Assembly (NCBI RefSeq): GCF_023517795.1
Contig: NZ_CP082928.1
Location: forward strand, 4,526,001-4,590,000
Direction: 5' to 3'
Length of the DNA stretch: 64,000 bases
From: Pseudomonas fulva
GTDB taxonomy: Bacteria; Pseudomonadota; Gammaproteobacteria; Pseudomonadales; Pseudomonadaceae
The notes beneath the pieces are model-generated. The model worked only from the letters and a program-made list of their open reading frames with translations. It ran no database searches and was not told where the DNA came from. The translations under genes and the position numbers were made by a program. Shown piece by piece: positions 52,012-62,280 of this stretch; the first letter of the stretch is position 1; every line of letters starts with the position of its first letter.

Positions 52012-54015
52012 TCAGTGCGGCGCCTGCCGGCGTGCCGTTTTCAGCAGGTCTTCCGGGCTGATATGGCCGACCACCTGGGTGGCGGCGCTGCCCGGCTGGG
52101 GCAGGTCGAGGATATGGCCTTTCATCTTGCCGATCACGTGCATCTCGCACGGCTTGCAGTCGAACTTCAGGGTCAATACCTCGTCGCCATGCACCAGCTG
52201 CATCGGCGCCACCTTGGTCTTCACGCCGGTGACGCCCTTGGCCTGCTTGGGGCACAGGTTGAAGGAGAAGCGCAGGCAGTGCTTGGTGATCATCACCGGC
52301 ACTTCGCCTTCTTCTTCGTGGGCCTCGTAGGCGGCGTCGATCAGCTGCACGCCATGGCGGTGGTAGAACTCGCGGGCCTTGTGGTTGTACACGTTGGCCA
52401 GGAACGACAGGTGCGACTCGGGGTACACCGGCGGCGGGTTGCTCTCGGCCTTGCGCCCGCCACGCGGGTGCGCGGCGACCCGGGCTTCGGTCAGTGCCTC
52501 GATGGCTTCGCGGCGCAGGCTTTTCAGCTGCGAGTTGGGCACGAAGAACGCCTGGGGCGCGTCCAGCTGCACGCCCTGGGCGTGGTAGATGGTGGTGCCC
52601 AGCTGAGTGAGCAGGTCGCGCAGGCCATCGAGGGCCTGTTCCGGCTTGTTGGCGGGGCCGAAGGGGCCGGCCAGGCTGACGCTGGTGCTGATGCCTTCCT
52701 CGCTGGTGGCGGTCAGCTTCAGGCGCTCTTCACGCAGCTCGGCCTTCCACTGGATGCCGATGCGCCGCTCTGCCGAGGTCTTCTGCAGGGCCTGCTGCCA
52801 GTTGTGATCCAGGTTGCGGCTCAGTGGGTGGTTGGGGCGCAGGCGGAACATGCCGGCCGGCATTTCGTTGGGCTCGACGCGGTAGCGGTAGCGCTTCTCG
52901 CCGTCTTCCTCGAACTCTGCCTTCAGCTCGGCGATGTTGGCGCGGAAACCGACCACCTCGCGCTTGACCAGCACGTTGAGGCCGTCGCCGTTGGACAGCG
53001 GCTCATGGGTGACGGCGATCAGGTCGCGCTTGTTCACCTTCTCGACATGGCCGACGGAAAGCCCGGTAAAGGTCGGCGAGTCGAAGGCGCCGATATCCAC
53101 CTTGCGCTCGGTGACGAAGTAGTCGGTGCTGCCGCGGTGGAAGGTCTTGTCCGGGTCGGGCACGAAGAAGTGCGCGGTACGGCCGCTGGAGGCACGCGCC
53201 AGGTCCGGGCGGTCTTCGAGGATGGCATCGAGCTCGCGGCGGTAATGGGCGGTGATGTTCTTCACGTAGGCCACGTCCTTGTAGCGCCCCTCGATCTTGA
53301 ACGAGCGCACGCCGGCCTCGACCAGCGCGCGCAGGTTGGCGCTCTGGTTGTTGTCCTTCATGGACAGCAGGTGTTTCTCGTAGGCGATCACGCCGCCTTT
53401 CTCATCCTTGAGGGTGTAGGGCAGGCGGCACGCCTGGGAGCAGTCGCCGCGGTTGGCGCTGCGCCCGGTCTGCGCGTGGGAGATGTTGCACTGGCCGGAG
53501 AAGGCCACGCAGAGCGCGCCGTGGATGAAGAACTCGATGGCGGCATCGGTTTCATCGGCGATGGCGCGGATTTCCTGCAGGTTCAGCTCGCGGGCCAGCA
53601 CCAGCTGGGAGAAGCCGGCCTGGTCGAGAAACCTGGCGCGGCCCAGGGTGCGGATGTCGGTCTGGGTGCTGGCATGCAGCTCGATGGGCGGAATGTCCAA
53701 GTCCAGCACGCCCAGGTCCTGCACGATCAGCGCGTCCACGCCCGCGTCGTAGAGCTGGTGGATCAGCGCGCGCGCCGGCTCCAGTTCGTCGTCATGCAGG
53801 ATGGTGTTGATGGTGGTGAAGATGCGCGCGTGGTAGCGGTGGGCGAACTCCACCAGCTTGGCGATATCGCTCACCTCGTTGCAGGCGTTGTGCCGGGCAC
53901 CGAAGCTCGGGCCACCGATATAGACGGCGTCGGCGCCATGCAGGATGGCCTCGCGGGCGATCTCGACATCGCGGGCAGGGCTGAGCAGTTCCAGGTGGTT
54001 CTTGGGCAAGGACAT
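52012..54015 (-). CDS. rlhA: Peptidase U32 family protein, RlhA-like 23S rRNA hydroxylase
   Basis: 667 residues, the size of RlhA (YdcP, about 650) rather than TrhP/YegQ (about 450). The U32 core has HGALCVAFSGQCNISHAQTG and RSANRGDCSQACRLPY, with the conserved Cys residues that ligate a metal or cluster. C-terminal DUF3656-like region ends with HCLRFSFNLCPKQ and CKPCEMHV. RlhA hydroxylates C2501 of 23S rRNA using a prephenate-derived factor. ATG 54015 gives MSLPKNHLELLSPARDVE. The gene stands alone. Confidence 0.82.
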   Translation of the reverse strand: MSLPKNHLELLSPARDVEIAREAILHGADAVYIGGPSFGARHNACNEVSDIAKLVEFAHRYHARIFTTINTILHDDELEPARALIHQLYDAGVDALIVQDLGVLDLDIPPIELHASTQTDIRTLGRARFLDQAGFSQLVLARELNLQEIRAIADETDAAIEFFIHGALCVAFSGQCNISHAQTGRSANRGDCSQACRLPYTLKDEKGGVIAYEKHLLSMKDNNQSANLRALVEAGVRSFKIEGRYKDVAYVKNITAHYRRELDAILEDRPDLARASSGRTAHFFVPDPDKTFHRGSTDYFVTERKVDIGAFDSPTFTGLSVGHVEKVNKRDLIAVTHEPLSNGDGLNVLVKREVVGFRANIAELKAEFEEDGEKRYRYRVEPNEMPAGMFRLRPNHPLSRNLDHNWQQALQKTSAERRIGIQWKAELREERLKLTATSEEGISTSVSLAGPFGPANKPEQALDGLRDLLTQLGTTIYHAQGVQLDAPQAFFVPNSQLKSLRREAIEALTEARVAAHPRGGRKAESNPPPVYPESHLSFLANVYNHKAREFYHRHGVQLIDAAYEAHEEEGEVPVMITKHCLRFSFNLCPKQAKGVTGVKTKVAPMQLVHGDEVLTLKFDCKPCEMHVIGKMKGHILDLPQPGSAATQVVGHISPEDLLKTARRQAPH

Positions 54016-54199
54016 GGTTTTTCTTTATAGGCAGCGAGGGGCTGCAGGCGCTGCAGCGGCCCTCTGGGGCACGGTTAGGCGCGCATTGTAGCGGGCCGCC
54101 GCCGCCTCGGCACCCGTGATGTGCCGGACGGCTGGCGAGGCTGTCGGCGGCCGGCCATCTGTGGGAAAGTAGCGGCCTTTTTTCAGAGGGGTGTTTGCG

Positions 54200-54847
54200 A
54201 TGGATAACAGAGGGCTCGAGAAGCTCGATCAGTTGTTGCTCAAGTATGGCAACGACGACTCGATTCTTTCTGCCAGCGAACTGGACGGCTATTTCGCGGC
54301 CATCGTGTCCGGGCCTCGGCAGATCGACCCCGGCACCTGGTATCCGCACATCTGGGCCGAGCAGTTGCCCAAATGGGCCAACGACAAGGAAGGCGAGCGC
54401 TTTACCAAGCTGGCCGTCGAGCTGATGAGCGAAGCCGCCTATATGCTCGGCGAGGAGCCGGACGACTACGAGGCCATCTTCCTGGCCGACGACAATGGCA
54501 AGGGTGAGAAGCTCATCGTCTCGCAGTGGTGCGCCGGTTACCTGCGTGGTGCCCAGGTGGCTGGCTGGATCGATGCAGAGCTGCCCGAGGAGCTGGAGGC
54601 TGCGCTGGCGAGCATTACGCTGCACGGCAGCGAGGAGGGCGTGGACGCGCTCAATGCCATGTCCGATGAGGCGTACGACGCCTCGGTCGCCACGGTCGAG
54701 CCCGCCGCCGTGGCGCTCTATCAGTACTGGCAGGAGCATCTGGAGCCTGTGCTGCCGGTACGCCGAGAAGAGACCAAGGTCGGCCGCAACGACCCCTGCA
54801 CCTGCGGCAGCGGCAAGAAGTACAAGCAGTGCTGCCTGCGTGGCTGA
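54200..54847 (+). CDS. YecA/UPF0149 family protein with C-terminal SEC-C motif
   Basis: 215 residues. The N-terminal UPF0149 part contains [20 protein letters not shown] and [14 protein letters not shown]; the C-terminus [20 protein letters not shown] is the SEC-C zinc motif (C-x-C-x8-C-C) also found on SecA. It may bind the ribosome or SecA. ATG 54200 follows GAGGGG; a GTG at 54191 is too near. A single gene, divergent from rlhA. Confidence 0.87.
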   Translation: MDNRGLEKLDQLLLKYGNDDSILSASELDGYFAAIVSGPRQIDPGTWYPHIWAEQLPKWANDKEGERFTKLAVELMSEAAYMLGEEPDDYEAIFLADDNGKGEKLIVSQWCAGYLRGAQVAGWIDAELPEELEAALASITLHGSEEGVDALNAMSDEAYDASVATVEPAAVALYQYWQEHLEPVLPVRREETKVGRNDPCTCGSGKKYKQCCLRG

Positions 54848-54853
54848 AACCGC

Positions 54854-55306
54854 TCATTCAGGATGAACGGGGCGCGGCAGGGGCTGATTACCACTGCCGA
54901 ACAACTCCACCGCATCCTGCATCTCCAGCCACCAGCTGTCCTGCCAGCGCAATACCTGCAACTGCTGGTCATTGGTGGTGAGCTGATGGCGTTGCGGCTT
55001 GCCCGGGTGACCCAGCTGCGACGCCAGCACGGAATGGCACAGCCAGTCGTAGACGCGGGCCGCGCGGCTTGGCGGGCTGTGATGGCTGAGCTGCAGCACG
55101 TTGCGCAGGTCGATCATCGCCTGGGGTGATGCCTCGCTACCGAACAGGATGCCGCTGGGCTTGCAGTGATGGAGCAGCGCCGCCTGGCTGTCGGAAAAGC
55201 ACAGCAGCGCGCAGATGGCGTCTGCACAGAACCACAGGCGCCCATCAGCGCTGGCGCGGACATCGACTTGCCGTCCCTCTACCTGAAATGACCGTGCGTA
55301 GTTCAT
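54854..55306 (-). CDS. BRO-N-like domain protein
   Basis: 150 residues. The N-terminal part FQVEGRQVDVRASADGRLWF then CADAICALLCFSDSQAALLH resembles the BRO-N DNA-binding domain of phage antirepressor-like proteins. The C-terminal half (LRWQDSWWLEMQDAVELFGS) is not recognised. GGGAGG is well placed before ATG 55306. It is divergent from a phage-repressor-like gene, with a palindrome at 55359-55375 in between; no other prophage gene is visible. Confidence 0.65.
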   Translation of the reverse strand: MNYARSFQVEGRQVDVRASADGRLWFCADAICALLCFSDSQAALLHHCKPSGILFGSEASPQAMIDLRNVLQLSHHSPPSRAARVYDWLCHSVLASQLGHPGKPQRHQLTTNDQQLQVLRWQDSWWLEMQDAVELFGSGNQPLPRPVHPE

Positions 55307-55358
55307 GGCACCTCCCTGTACATCACCAGCGCCACCGTGCTCGTGATGAAACCATGAA

Positions 55359-55375
55359 TTTAATTTACAATTAAA
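55359..55375. promoter_or_regulatory. Perfect palindrome between BRO-N-like and repressor genes
   Basis: TTTAATT-TAC-AATTAAA is an inverted repeat with 7-base arms in an AT-rich divergent promoter of an otherwise GC-rich region. It lies 53 bases before the BRO-N-like start and 44 bases before the regulator start. It is a likely operator for the regulator at 55420. Confidence 0.55.
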
Positions 55376-55419
55376 CCGTATGTTCAATCTAGCATGGAAG
55401 CGGAATTTAACGTCCGCCC

Positions 55420-55827
55420 ATGACCGAAAAAACCGAATTTGCCCAGCGCCTGCGCGATGCCATGCTCGCTGCCGGCTACCCTGATCGTCCTGCCGTGTTG
55501 GAACGGGAATTCAACTCCCGTTACTGGGGGCGTTCGGTGACATTCCAGGCCGTGTCGCGATGGCTGCGCGGCCAGGCCATTCCCTCCCAGGACAAACTGC
55601 AGGTGCTGGCCGACTGGCTGCGCGTCGAACCGCAGGCGCTGCGTTTCGGCGAACGCGCGGCCATGGCGGTGCGTGAGCAGCGCGGCCGCTGGGAAGACCC
55701 CGCGTTCTACCCCGAGCGGGAGGCCATCGAAGCCTTTCTCGCCCTGCCTGCCGCCCAGCGCAAGGTGGTGCGCGATGTGATCATGACCTTCGCGCAGACT
55801 GCCAAGCAGCCGGGCGCGTCCAAGTAA
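55420..55827 (+). CDS. Phage-repressor-like XRE/CI HTH regulator
   Basis: 135 residues. An N-terminal HTH-like region TEKTEFAQRLRDAMLAAGYP with FQAVSRWLRGQAIPSQDKLQ and VLADWLRVEPQALRFGE is typical of CI/CII-type repressors with a weak XRE fold. The C-terminal helix has PEREAIEAFLALPAAQRKVV. No S24 peptidase domain is present. It is divergent from the BRO-N-like gene and probably binds the palindrome at 55359-55375. Confidence 0.75.
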   Translation: MTEKTEFAQRLRDAMLAAGYPDRPAVLEREFNSRYWGRSVTFQAVSRWLRGQAIPSQDKLQVLADWLRVEPQALRFGERAAMAVREQRGRWEDPAFYPEREAIEAFLALPAAQRKVVRDVIMTFAQTAKQPGASK

Positions 55828-56058
55828 GGCATTCGCCAGCGGGCAGCGAACGCCGACCTTACTGAGGGGCTCGCAGACCGATCCGCCAGGCGAACACTAC
55901 CGGAGGCATGGCGCCAGCGACGGCAGCGATGGCACCATCGGTTGGACTGGCAGCGCCACCGGATGGCGCACTGCGGGGATGGAGCCGGGCCGCGGGCGTC
56001 ATGACCGGCGCCCGGCTGATCGTCCTGACGGAGTGGGCGACTCCGGCGGCCTGATGGC

Positions 56059-56880
56059 CTAGTTCAGCAACTCGCCAAACGCCTTGTCCGCTTCCAGCAC
56101 GGCGGGCAGCGCCTCGAACAGCTTGGCCAGGTCCACGCCCTCGAACAGCGGGCCTTCCAGGTCCTGTTTGGCTTCATCGGTCAACCCATGGGCCTCCAGG
56201 CTCTCCTCGACGTGGATCGCCTGCGCCACCAGGCGCGCATACTGGCTGTCGCCCGGCGCCTGGGCCGGTTTGTTCTGGTAGGCGATGGCGTTCTGGATCA
56301 GCGCCGGCAACTGCCAGCGGCGCGCCAGCTCGGCGCCGACTTCCGGGTAGCCGAAGCCCAGTTGCAGGGTTTCCTCGGCGGCCTGGGCCGCGGCCTCGCG
56401 TTGCGGGTGGCGGTTCAGGCGGCGGGCGAAGTCCGGGGCGCCGGTCTGGATCAGCAGTTCGCCGATGTTGTGCATCATTCCACAGGTGAAGGCGGCATCC
56501 GCGTCGAGCTTCGACTGTTTGGCCAGGGCGCGGGCGATGCTCGCCACGCGGAAACTGCGCAGCCAGAACTTTTTCAGGTTGTAGCCGGTATCGACCTTGA
56601 AGGCGCCGGTCATGGCCGAGGCCAGCACCAGGGTGCGCAGGGTGTTGAAGCCCAGGCGCATGGCGGCATCTTCCACGCTGCTGGCGTCGCGCGAGCCGCG
56701 AAAGCGCGCCGAGTTGGCCAGGCGCAGCACCTTGGCGGCGACCACCGGGTCGCGCTCGATATTGCGCGCCACGCTTTCCAGGTTGGTGGAGGGGTTGTCG
56801 AATTGCTGGATCAGGTCCTGGGCGACCTTGGGGACGGTGGGCAGGGTGTGCAGTTCGGCGAACAGGCTGGCGATATCCAT
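56059..56880 (-). CDS. HDOD domain protein
   Basis: 273 residues, mostly one HDOD domain, a non-catalytic relative of HD phosphohydrolases in signalling proteins. ELHTLPTVPKVAQDLIQQFD and VEDAAMRLGFNTLRTLVLAS are the family signature; MMHNIGELLI replaces the HD-motif segment. It lies 150 bases downstream of a GGDEF gene on the same strand, consistent with a c-di-GMP or motility signalling role. Exact function unknown. Confidence 0.88.
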   Translation of the reverse strand: MDIASLFAELHTLPTVPKVAQDLIQQFDNPSTNLESVARNIERDPVVAAKVLRLANSARFRGSRDASSVEDAAMRLGFNTLRTLVLASAMTGAFKVDTGYNLKKFWLRSFRVASIARALAKQSKLDADAAFTCGMMHNIGELLIQTGAPDFARRLNRHPQREAAAQAAEETLQLGFGYPEVGAELARRWQLPALIQNAIAYQNKPAQAPGDSQYARLVAQAIHVEESLEAHGLTDEAKQDLEGPLFEGVDLAKLFEALPAVLEADKAFGELLN

Positions 56881-57029
56881 ATGATGCTCCTGGGGAAAAA
56901 CCGGCGGACTCTATGGAGTTTCAGCATAGCCGCGCTGATGGCGGGTGCCAGGCCTCGAGCCGGGTTTTTCGCAGTGCCGAATGCCCGTGCCGACGACGAA
57001 AAGCGCGGCCTTTCAACGCCAACCCATGG

Positions 57030-58064
<1,035 letters not shown>

Positions 58065-58369
58065 CGAATCGTCCTTCCGGGCGCCTTGGCGCACGCGGTG
58101 GCCGGCGTGTCCCGGGGGCTACGCCGTCTGGTCAGAGAGGGGTGAAACCGACAATTCTGCACGAAGATGGCCCTGTGCTACCAGGGGTATTTCGTCATCG
58201 GCGACTCGTCGTTTTCTGGGGGGAGGGCCGGCTGCGCAGCGGCCCTGGCCGCCGGCGGTTCCATCGTCAGCGGCGTATCGGCCTGGCAGCCCGGCCTGCC
58301 TGCCAGACGGCCTCTGGCTGCAATGACCCGTTGCTGGAACACGATCAGGCCGGGCCTGATCGGCGGCGT
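58065..58369. other. Intergenic gap, nothing recognised
   Basis: 305 bases between the GGDEF gene and the end of the SMP-30-like gene, both on the minus strand. Open frames run through it on both strands, but they have no recognised motif. GCAGCGGCC and GGCCGCTGC-like pieces can form local hairpins near 58234 that may end transcription of the SMP-30-like gene. Confidence 0.45.
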
Positions 58370-59458
58370 TCACACCAGGGTCGCGCCTCGCGCGTTCACG
58401 AAGATCGAGTAGAGCGCATGGCTGCTGGCCATGAACAGGCGGTTGCCTTTCTCGCCGCCAAAGCACAGGTTGGCGCAGCGCTCCGGCAGTGAGATATGGC
58501 CGATGGCCTTGCCCTGCGGGTTGAACACGCGCACGCCATCGAGCTTTTCCGGATCGCTCCCGGCCGAGCCGTTGCTGCCCCAGCCGCACCACAGGTTGCC
58601 GAACTCGTCGCACTTGATGCCATCCAGATCGCCAGTGTCGGTGGCTTCGATGTGTTTGCGGCGCTGGCCGAGGCTGCCGTCATCGTTCACCGGGTAAGCC
58701 CACACCAGGCGATACGGCTTGGCCAGGCTCTCGACGATGTACAGGGTCTTCTCGTCGGGCGAGAAGCACAGGCCGTTGGGGCCACCCAGGTCGTCGGCCA
58801 CGCGGGTGACCTGCTGCGTTTCGCCGTCGATGCGATAGACGCCATGGGGCAGCTCGGGCTCGATCTTGTAGCCCTCGTAGAAATTGCCGGCCTGGAAAGG
58901 GGGGTCGGTGAACCACACCGAGCCGTCGCGTTTGACCACCGCGTCGTTCGGCGAGTTGAAGCGCTTGCCGTCGAATCGATCGGCCAGCACGGTGATGCGC
59001 CCGTCGTGTTCGGTACGGGTGATGCGCCGGCCCAGCTCCTGGGTGGTGGAACCTTCACAGGCGATCAGCCGGCCCTGGGTGTCGCGCACCAGGCCGTTGG
59101 CATAGTTCGAGGGTTGGCGGTAGACGCCCAGGGTCTGGCTGATCTCGTCCCAGCGCATGATGCGATTATTGGGAATATCGCTGACCAGCAGGTAACGGCC
59201 GTCGCCGAACCACACCGGGCCTTCCGCCCAGCGCAGGCCATCAGCGAGTTTTTCCACGCTGGCGTTGAACAGACGCAGTTGCAGGAAGCTGTCATCGAGC
59301 ACCTGCACGGCGCTATCCGGATAGCGCAGGCCGAGCGGCTGTGCCGCGCTAGCCAGTTGCGGCAGTAATGAGCCGGCGCTGGCGGCAGCGGCGGAGCAGA
59401 TCAGCGAATGCTTGAGAAAGTGGCGGCGCGAGTGGCCAGGTTGCAGGCTGTCATTCAT
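58370..59458 (-). CDS. SMP-30/gluconolactonase family protein, Tat-exported
   Basis: 362 residues. The twin-arginine signal HSRRHFLKHSLICSAAAASA ends near ASA-AQP, so it should reach the periplasm folded. The beta-propeller follows: ADGLRWAEGPVWFGDGRYLL, CEGSTTQELGRRITRTEHDG, then FNSPNDAVVKRDGSVWFTDP and DDLGGPNGLCFSPDEKTLYI, with metal-ligand Glu, Asn and Asp. It probably hydrolyses a sugar lactone. ATG 59458 is preferred because AAGGGA is eight bases upstream; 59464 is possible. Confidence 0.9.
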   Translation of the reverse strand: MNDSLQPGHSRRHFLKHSLICSAAAASAGSLLPQLASAAQPLGLRYPDSAVQVLDDSFLQLRLFNASVEKLADGLRWAEGPVWFGDGRYLLVSDIPNNRIMRWDEISQTLGVYRQPSNYANGLVRDTQGRLIACEGSTTQELGRRITRTEHDGRITVLADRFDGKRFNSPNDAVVKRDGSVWFTDPPFQAGNFYEGYKIEPELPHGVYRIDGETQQVTRVADDLGGPNGLCFSPDEKTLYIVESLAKPYRLVWAYPVNDDGSLGQRRKHIEATDTGDLDGIKCDEFGNLWCGWGSNGSAGSDPEKLDGVRVFNPQGKAIGHISLPERCANLCFGGEKGNRLFMASSHALYSIFVNARGATLV

Positions 59459-59699
59459 GTCCATGTCCCTTCTTGTCATTGTCGGGCCGAAACGGCGTTA
59501 ACAACCTAAAAGATGTATCACAAGCATGAAAGGTTTGTCGCGCCTGAATAAAGGCGCTGACCAAGTTGTTTTTTATTCAATTGATTTACAAGAGCTTTAA
59601 TTAAATTCTTGCTGGGTTTTTTGCGCTGCCAGTCTCGTGGTTATCTGATGACTAGCGAGCAGCCACTGCATGCTCGCGATGGCTGCACAGGCGGCAGGG

Positions 59700-60047
59700 T
59701 CAGGCGAACACGAAGTACTTGCGCACCGTCTCGACCACTTCCCAGGTGCCTTTCATGCCTGGCTCGACGACGAAGATATCGCCGGCCTTGAGGTGGATCG
59801 GCGCCATGCCGTCCGGGGTGATGATGCAGTAGCCTTCCTGGAAGTGGCAGTACTCCCACTTCACGTACTCGACCCGCCATTTACCCGGCGTGCAGATCCA
59901 GGTGCCCATGATCTTGCTGCCGTCATCGCTGGTGTAGGCGTTGAGGTTGACCGTGTGCGGCTCGCCCTCGATGCGTTCCCATTTGCAGGCGTCGACGACG
60001 GGCATCGGCTGGGTATCGCGCAGTACGGTAATCGGTTTGTTGGCCAT
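59700..60047 (-). CDS. Cupin domain protein (DUF861 type)
   Basis: 115 residues, one cupin barrel. WICTPGKWRVEYVKWEYCHF and QEGYCIITPDGMAPIHLKAG then DIFVVEPGMKGTWEV are the Cupin_3/DUF861 pattern, seen in (S)-ureidoglycine aminohydrolase relatives and in many small proteins of unknown role. The metal site is degenerate. AGGAG precedes ATG 60047. The gene stands alone beside the MITE-like element. Confidence 0.87.
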   Translation of the reverse strand: MANKPITVLRDTQPMPVVDACKWERIEGEPHTVNLNAYTSDDGSKIMGTWICTPGKWRVEYVKWEYCHFQEGYCIITPDGMAPIHLKAGDIFVVEPGMKGTWEVVETVRKYFVFA

Positions 60048-60083
60048 GAAGGGCTCCTGGTGTTGGACAAAGTGGGTTTACCT

Positions 60084-60351
60084 TAGGGTCTGTTGCCGTT
60101 TCACGCACGGCCGCGCCGGAGCCCGTTTTGCCGCGAGGCAAGGCACGAGCCGCGAAGTTTAGCTAGCTAAATGAGCCGGCGAGAAACGCAGCATCGCGGC
60201 AAAACGGGCCCGGCCCTTCGGGTTGCGCGAGAAATCTCGCCATGCGTTGTTGGAGGACTTGAAAAGGGAACGCCATTCCCTGCGTCCTCCGCCTAGCCTG
60301 GCGAGATTTCTCGCGGCAACGCGGCTCGCGTTGAAACGGCAACAGACCCTA
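60084..60351. repeat. MITE-like element with 20-base terminal inverted repeats and nested hairpins
   Basis: A 268-base element with perfect terminal inverted repeats, TAGGGTCTGTTGCCGTTTCA at 60084-60103 and its complement at 60332-60351. Inside are two long arms. Arm one is GCCCGTTTTGCCGCGA at 60121-60136 pairing with 60194-60209, enclosing the palindrome TTTAGCTAGCTAAA at 60158-60171. Arm two is CGCGAGAAATCTCGCC at 60226-60241 pairing with 60300-60315, enclosing GGAGGAC/GTCCTCC and AGGGAA/TTCCCT stems. No coding gene lies inside. It may be a non-autonomous mobile element or a structured RNA/DNA repeat. Confidence 0.8.
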
Positions 60352-60407
60352 CGGCGCTCGGCCGGCGCCTGGTTGTCTGGGGTCGACATGGGCGTGCGCA
60401 TTTGCGC

Positions 60408-61265
60408 TCAGGCCGGCAGCGCAGGACGGGCGCGCAGGGTGCAGCCGGCATGCACCACCAGCGTGGCGATCACCAGCGCACCGCCGTACAGCGTGGCCGT
60501 GGCCGGCACCTCGTTGAGGACGTACCAGACCCACAGGGTGCCGAGCACGCTTTCCAGCAGGTAGAACAGCGCCACCTCGGCGGACGGCAGGTAGCGCGTC
60601 GCGCTGTTGATCAGCAAGGTGGCCAGCGGCATCTGCACCAGCCCCATGATGCCCAGCGCCAGGTAGCTGGCCGAATCCAGGCCGAAGGGCTGCGCCTTGG
60701 GCAGGGCGATCAGCGCGGCGACCAGGCCGCCGAGGGCGATCAGCGGCATGCGGGCCAGGCTGGAATGACGGCGCAGCAGGGTAAGGTTGGCGCCCAGCGC
60801 CGCCGAAGACAGCAGTGCATAGCCGTTGCCCAGCAGGTCGCTGGCGCTGAAGGAGCCGGCGAATACCAGCACGATGCCCAGCGTCGCCACGCCGATCGCC
60901 AGCCAGGTGCGCAGTGCCACCGCCTCGCGCAGCAAGAAGCGCGTGAACAGCGCGGCGAACAGCGGCGCGGTACTGAGGATGACCACCACATTGGCCACCG
61001 TGGTATGCACGATCGCCAGCACGAAGAAGATCGAGATCAGCGCCAGCAGCACCGCCGACGCGGCCCCCGGCAGTGGCTTGGCGCGCAGGCTCGCGCGGCT
61101 GCTGGCCGACAGCGAGAAGGCGCCCAGGGCGATGAACATCAGCAAGCCGCGCCAGAACACGATGCTCCAGCCGTCCGCCTGTACCAGGCGCACCAGCAGC
61201 CCATCGAAGCTGAGCAGCACGATGCCGCTGATGACCAGCAGCAGGCCGCGCGCCGAGTCTTTCAT
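60408..61265 (-). CDS. EamA/DMT family transporter
   Basis: 285 residues, ten membrane segments in two EamA repeats. LLVISGIVLLSFDGLLVRLV and WSIVFWRGLLMFIALGAF start the first repeat; PSAEVALFYLLESVLGTLWV ends the second. Probably a metabolite exporter. ATG 61265 gives MKDSARG. The gene ends about 56 bases from the MITE-like element, which therefore lies behind its 3' end. Confidence 0.88.
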   Translation of the reverse strand: MKDSARGLLLVISGIVLLSFDGLLVRLVQADGWSIVFWRGLLMFIALGAFSLSASSRASLRAKPLPGAASAVLLALISIFFVLAIVHTTVANVVVILSTAPLFAALFTRFLLREAVALRTWLAIGVATLGIVLVFAGSFSASDLLGNGYALLSSAALGANLTLLRRHSSLARMPLIALGGLVAALIALPKAQPFGLDSASYLALGIMGLVQMPLATLLINSATRYLPSAEVALFYLLESVLGTLWVWYVLNEVPATATLYGGALVIATLVVHAGCTLRARPALPA

Positions 61266-61435
61266 GGGGCCTTCCTTGTTGTGATGGGAACTGCCCCGAT
61301 CATCGCGCCATCTTGGTGCGTCGGCCTGCCCAGATGCGCCGCCGGTAGAGGCGTTCGCGACCTGGTGACTGGCTGCCTAGACGCCTATTTTCCTGCGCGC
61401 TGCCGTGAATCGCTGGCGCTGATCGAGCAGGTTGT

Positions 61436-62215
61436 TCAGGCCTTGAGCTGACGCAGCCACTCCAGGCCTTCGCTGGTATCGCCCTTTGGGCGGTACTCGC
61501 AGCCGATCCAGCCGGTGTACCCCAATTCATCGATCACCTCGAACAGCTGCGCGTAGTTCAGTTCGCCCATGTCCGGTTCATGGCGGTCCGGTACGCCAGC
61601 GATCTGGATGTGGCCGATGCCAGAGAAATCACGGCGCAGCTTCATGGTCAGGTCGCCTTCGACGATCTGGCAGTGGTAGCAGTCGAACTGCACCTTGAGA
61701 TTATCGGCACCCACTTGGCGGACGATGGCCTGGGCCTGGTCCTGGCGGTTGAGGAAGAAGCCCGGCATGTCACGGGTATTGATCGGCTCGATCAGCACCG
61801 TTACACCAGCGCCACGGGCCTGCTCGGCGGCATAGGCGAGGTTTTCCAGGTACACCGCCTGATGCGCTGCACGCAGGTTTTCGCTCGGCAGCAGGCCGGC
61901 CATCACATGGATGCGGTCGTTGCCCAGTACCTGGGCGTACTCCAGCGCCTTGGCCACGCCGACGCGGAATTGCGCCTCGCGGCCCGGCAGGCTGGCGATA
62001 CCGCGCTCGCCGGCTGCCCAGTCGCCTGGCGGGGTGTTGAACAGTGCCTGCACCAGGCCATTGTCGCTCAGGCGCTGTTTCAGCTCTGGGGCGCTGTAGT
62101 CGTAGGGGAACAGATACTCAACCGCCGCGAAGCCATCGGCGGCAGCCGCAGCGAAGCGGTCCAGAAAGTCATGCTGCGGGTACAGCATGCTGAGGTTGGC
62201 GGCGAAACGAGGCAT
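61436..62215 (-). CDS. otnI: 2-oxo-tetronate isomerase (hydroxypyruvate isomerase family)
   Basis: TIM-barrel isomerase of 259 residues. [20 protein letters not shown] is the Hyi/OtnI start, and the metal-site residues are in [11 protein letters not shown] (Glu), [12 protein letters not shown] (Asp, His) and the late GCEYRPKG (Glu). OtnI converts 2-oxo-tetronate to 3-oxo-tetronate in the threonate/erythronate pathway. The class II aldolase OtnC next door and the acid permease between them support this over plain hydroxypyruvate isomerase. GAGAGATC precedes ATG 62215. Confidence 0.85.
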   Translation of the reverse strand: MPRFAANLSMLYPQHDFLDRFAAAAADGFAAVEYLFPYDYSAPELKQRLSDNGLVQALFNTPPGDWAAGERGIASLPGREAQFRVGVAKALEYAQVLGNDRIHVMAGLLPSENLRAAHQAVYLENLAYAAEQARGAGVTVLIEPINTRDMPGFFLNRQDQAQAIVRQVGADNLKVQFDCYHCQIVEGDLTMKLRRDFSGIGHIQIAGVPDRHEPDMGELNYAQLFEVIDELGYTGWIGCEYRPKGDTSEGLEWLRQLKA

Positions 62216-62280
62216 GGGGATCTCTCTTTTCAAATCGGCGAAGGGATTGAGAGGGCGAGCGCGCTAGCACTCGCCGCGCA

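Noticed and set aside
58119-58613. 164-residue minus-strand frame in and after the SMP-30 gene end
   Set aside because: Arg/Gln-rich shadow overlapping the true gene.
59540-59580. GCGCCT/AGGCGC hairpin followed by T-rich sequence
   Set aside because: It would terminate plus-strand transcription, but no plus-strand gene ends there; likely part of the SMP-30 promoter region.
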